From: Apostichopus japonicus
Taxonomy: Eukaryota > Echinodermata > Holothuroidea > Aspidochirotida > Stichopodidae
Length of the DNA: 64,000 nt
Reading direction: 5' to 3'
Assembly: GCF_037975245.1 (NCBI RefSeq)
Contig: NC_092582.1
Coordinates: forward strand, 22,776,577-22,840,576
Under the pieces are notes generated by a model. The model was not told the origin of the DNA and ran no database searches. It saw nothing but the letters and a program-made list of their open reading frames with translations. Numbering within the stretch: the stretch's first letter is position 1; each line of letters begins with the position of its first letter. Shown here in pieces: positions 62,290-64,000 of the stretch. A program made the position numbers and the translations under genes.

Positions 62290-62606
62290 ATAATAATAAT
62301 AATAATAGTACTAATAATAACCAGCAGTTGTTTTACGATGCTTAAGCGACCACAAATATGGGAGAAACCTGTAAGGGCTTAAATGGATTACAACTTACAC
62401 ACTAGGTGGTTTCCAATTCAAGATTTTAACTTAAATTTGGAATCTTTTCAATTTAGAAAGTCATTTCAGTTGGGGAAACCGTAGATTGCTCTTGGATGAA
62501 AAACCCACCTTACTATGACCCGGCCGGGTATCAAACCCGGAACCTCCCGATTGCTAAGCCTCATTACTTCAAATGCCACGGCCTTTATCCACTCGGCCAC
62601 AGCACG
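62290..62606 (-). mobile_element. tRNA-Ser/Leu-type SINE
   Basis: The reverse complement begins with a tRNA-like head: A box TGGCCGAGTGG (62599-62589), an extra-long variable region as in type II tRNAs (Ser/Leu), and B box GGTTTGATACC (62537-62527, one change from optimum at each end). A unique body of about 200 bp follows, ending in an ATT-type tail (62320-62290). Length, internal promoter and tail are typical of an intact SINE. It interrupts the minisatellite at 61925-62255. ACAACAAAGT lies on both sides (62244-62253, 62615-62624), but that word is also part of the minisatellite. Confidence 0.8.
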
Positions 62607-63376
62607 GGTATAACACAACAAAGTTCATATAATGATGTTAGATCACTGCATGAAACACCAATGTTAGTAATGACAAGATCCTGCATCACAACACCACAGT
62701 GTTAATGATATCTAGAAATCATGTATCATTCTCCTACTTCTGTATTTCAAACAAATAATACCCAAAAGTTCAAATACAGTAGCAGCGGGCATCCATCCCG
62801 TCTCATACCGGCATAAACTTACTCACTCAGACATGTATGTGTACGAGAACGACATGAAGGTTGTTCTACAGATCGAATCATCAAATTATCCATTTGCTTA
62901 TCTGTATCGACATCACCCGTCATATCAACGTACAGTACATATTTTCAGTATCAGGTTAGTTCAGTTTATTCCAGTAGAAAGTTCAAACAATTTGTAAATA
63001 GAAAAGTTGATTGGATTAAAAAAAAAAAAGAAGGGAATAAAAGCTAATGAAGATTAAGAAAGTAAAGTGGGTCTACCCTAAACTTTATTATAGATAGCCT
63101 TATGGAACAGTGCACAAAAGGTTTAGAGATAATCAAGTGTAAAAAAACATGAGATAAGTAGAGCTGAAAGCCTACAGAAAGATTGTGATATTCCAAAATT
63201 GGATAGAAAATATTAAGACCAGCTCTCTGTATAAATGATGTAATGGTGATATAAATGTTGTAAAAAGATGTAATTGGTAAATAAATTATTATTGTAGGAT
63301 TTCTTTATTAATACTTTGCATAATTACTTTGAATATTTAATTTGAGGTATGAAGGCCCCCTGATTAATTAAAGGTG
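62607..63376. other. Non-coding stretch
   Basis: Apart from minisatellite remains at the left edge and an A-run (63020-63032), nothing is recognised. Confidence 0.45.
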
Positions 63377-63706
63377 TTCATCACTTGCCTTAAATGTAAT
63401 TTAAATAAAAAAATGGGGGGGGGGGGGGAAGAGGTGGAATTTGCAAGGTTTGTCGATGGGATGACTTTTTTGTGTATTGTGTGAATAAACATTTTGAATC
63501 ATAGTAACCTACATTACAAACAATGTCAGAGAAACACCCCATTAGAACACTTGCCTCAAATGTAATTTAAATATAAAAAAACAGGGTAGGGGAGGGTGGG
63601 GGGGGATATGTAAGGGTTGTCGATGGGATGATGTTTTTGTGTATTATTGTGTGAATAAACATTTCGAATTATTGTAACTACATTGCAAACAATGTCACAG
63701 TAACAC
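63377..63706. repeat. Two-copy tandem duplication of about 166 bp
   Basis: CACTTGCCT occurs at 63382 and 63548. Both copies continue with AAATGTAATTTAAATA, an A-run, a G-run, TTGTCGATGGGATGA, GTGTGAATAAACATTT and ACAAACAATGTCA or close variants. Confidence 0.9.
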
Positions 63707-63804
63707 CCTGGAAGAACAGAAGCAGAAAACGATGGAAGGAAAGGAATGAAAAATATAAAATGAAATGTCAGTGAACTGTTAGTCTTTATAGTACATCCAC
63801 TTAC

Positions 63805-64000
63805 TTGTGTTTATCACTTTTCATTGTAACAGCCTGTGGCCTCTCCATTAGATCACCAATATACAGTTTGCCACAGTTATCTCGTCTTAACACGAACCCG
63901 TTCTTCTCCCTACTTGAGATGGTTAGATTGGAGACTTTCGTTGGGTTTTCATAAAAGGGGTGCACTTTTTGAAATACAGAAAGTTCTTTGTTAACCCCCC
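63805..64000 (-). CDS. Exon of an unidentified minus-strand gene (cut by window edge)
   Basis: From the window edge the minus strand is open for 64 codons: VNKELSVFQKVHPFYENPTK, then VSNLTISSREKNGFVLRRDN, then CGKLYIGDLMERPQAVTMKS, then DKHK. It ends at a consensus donor CACAA then GTAAGT (63804 downward), phase 2. The sequence is compositionally rich and free of repeats. There are two closely spaced basic clusters and one Cys. No known domain is recognised. Its acceptor or start must lie beyond 64000, or within the first bases. Downstream exons would lie leftward; 61148-61341 is a candidate. It is on the strand opposite to the exon at 60601. Confidence 0.65.

Overview
This is a eukaryotic nuclear window: AT-rich, gene-poor, and full of microsatellites, minisatellites and transposable-element debris, with short exons separated by long introns. 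The best anchor is a first exon of a PBX/extradenticle-type TALE homeobox gene on the minus strand (39392-39660). The mobile-element mix (DIRS-type tyrosine-recombinase retrotransposon, CR1/L2-like LINE, several tRNA-derived SINEs, a hAT-type element) and the metazoan Hox cofactor point to a marine invertebrate. I infer an echinoderm, possibly a sea cucumber, but the sequence does not prove it. There are no bacterial genes or operons.

Layout. 1-39391 is probably the 5' part of pbx intron 1; I found no second pbx exon in it. It carries an ITR-only DIRS derivative (2855-3193), a degenerate DIRS-like retrotransposon of about 6.9 kb on the minus strand (3222-10099) with recombinase and RNase H remains, inverted termini and an internal complementary region, two tRNA-derived SINEs (5640-6230), a 25-bp minisatellite of about 50 units (14937-16215), a threefold repeat carrying nuclear-receptor DR1-like sites (18060-18600), a foldback MITE inserted in a tRNA-like sequence (20694-20815), and a U2 snRNA fragment (22933-22984). 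39661-40100 is the pbx 5' flank, with four TGACAG (MEIS/TGIF-type) motifs. 40334-40723 holds a minus-strand open frame broken by one UGA.

40724-55790 is mostly empty of genes: microsatellites, a small foldback element (50841-51003) and the 3' end of a CR1/L2-like LINE (52915-53565). From 55791 a plus-strand gene of unknown identity appears as at least three exons (55791-56075, 58241-58341, 60601-60734). Its introns contain a 46-bp minisatellite (57430-58075) and a non-autonomous hAT-type element with an 8-bp target duplication (59159-60422). The right edge holds a minus-strand exon of another unidentified gene (63805-64000), with a weaker candidate exon at 61148-61341, plus a SINE sitting in a minisatellite (61925-62660).

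The clearest unusual items are the DIRS element with its circle-junction-like internal complementary region beside its ITR-only relative, the two intact target-duplicated DNA elements, the pbx upstream TALE-motif cluster, and the UGA-interrupted small frame. Exon calls rest on open frames, splice-site quality and phase matching only; no alignment or transcript data were available.
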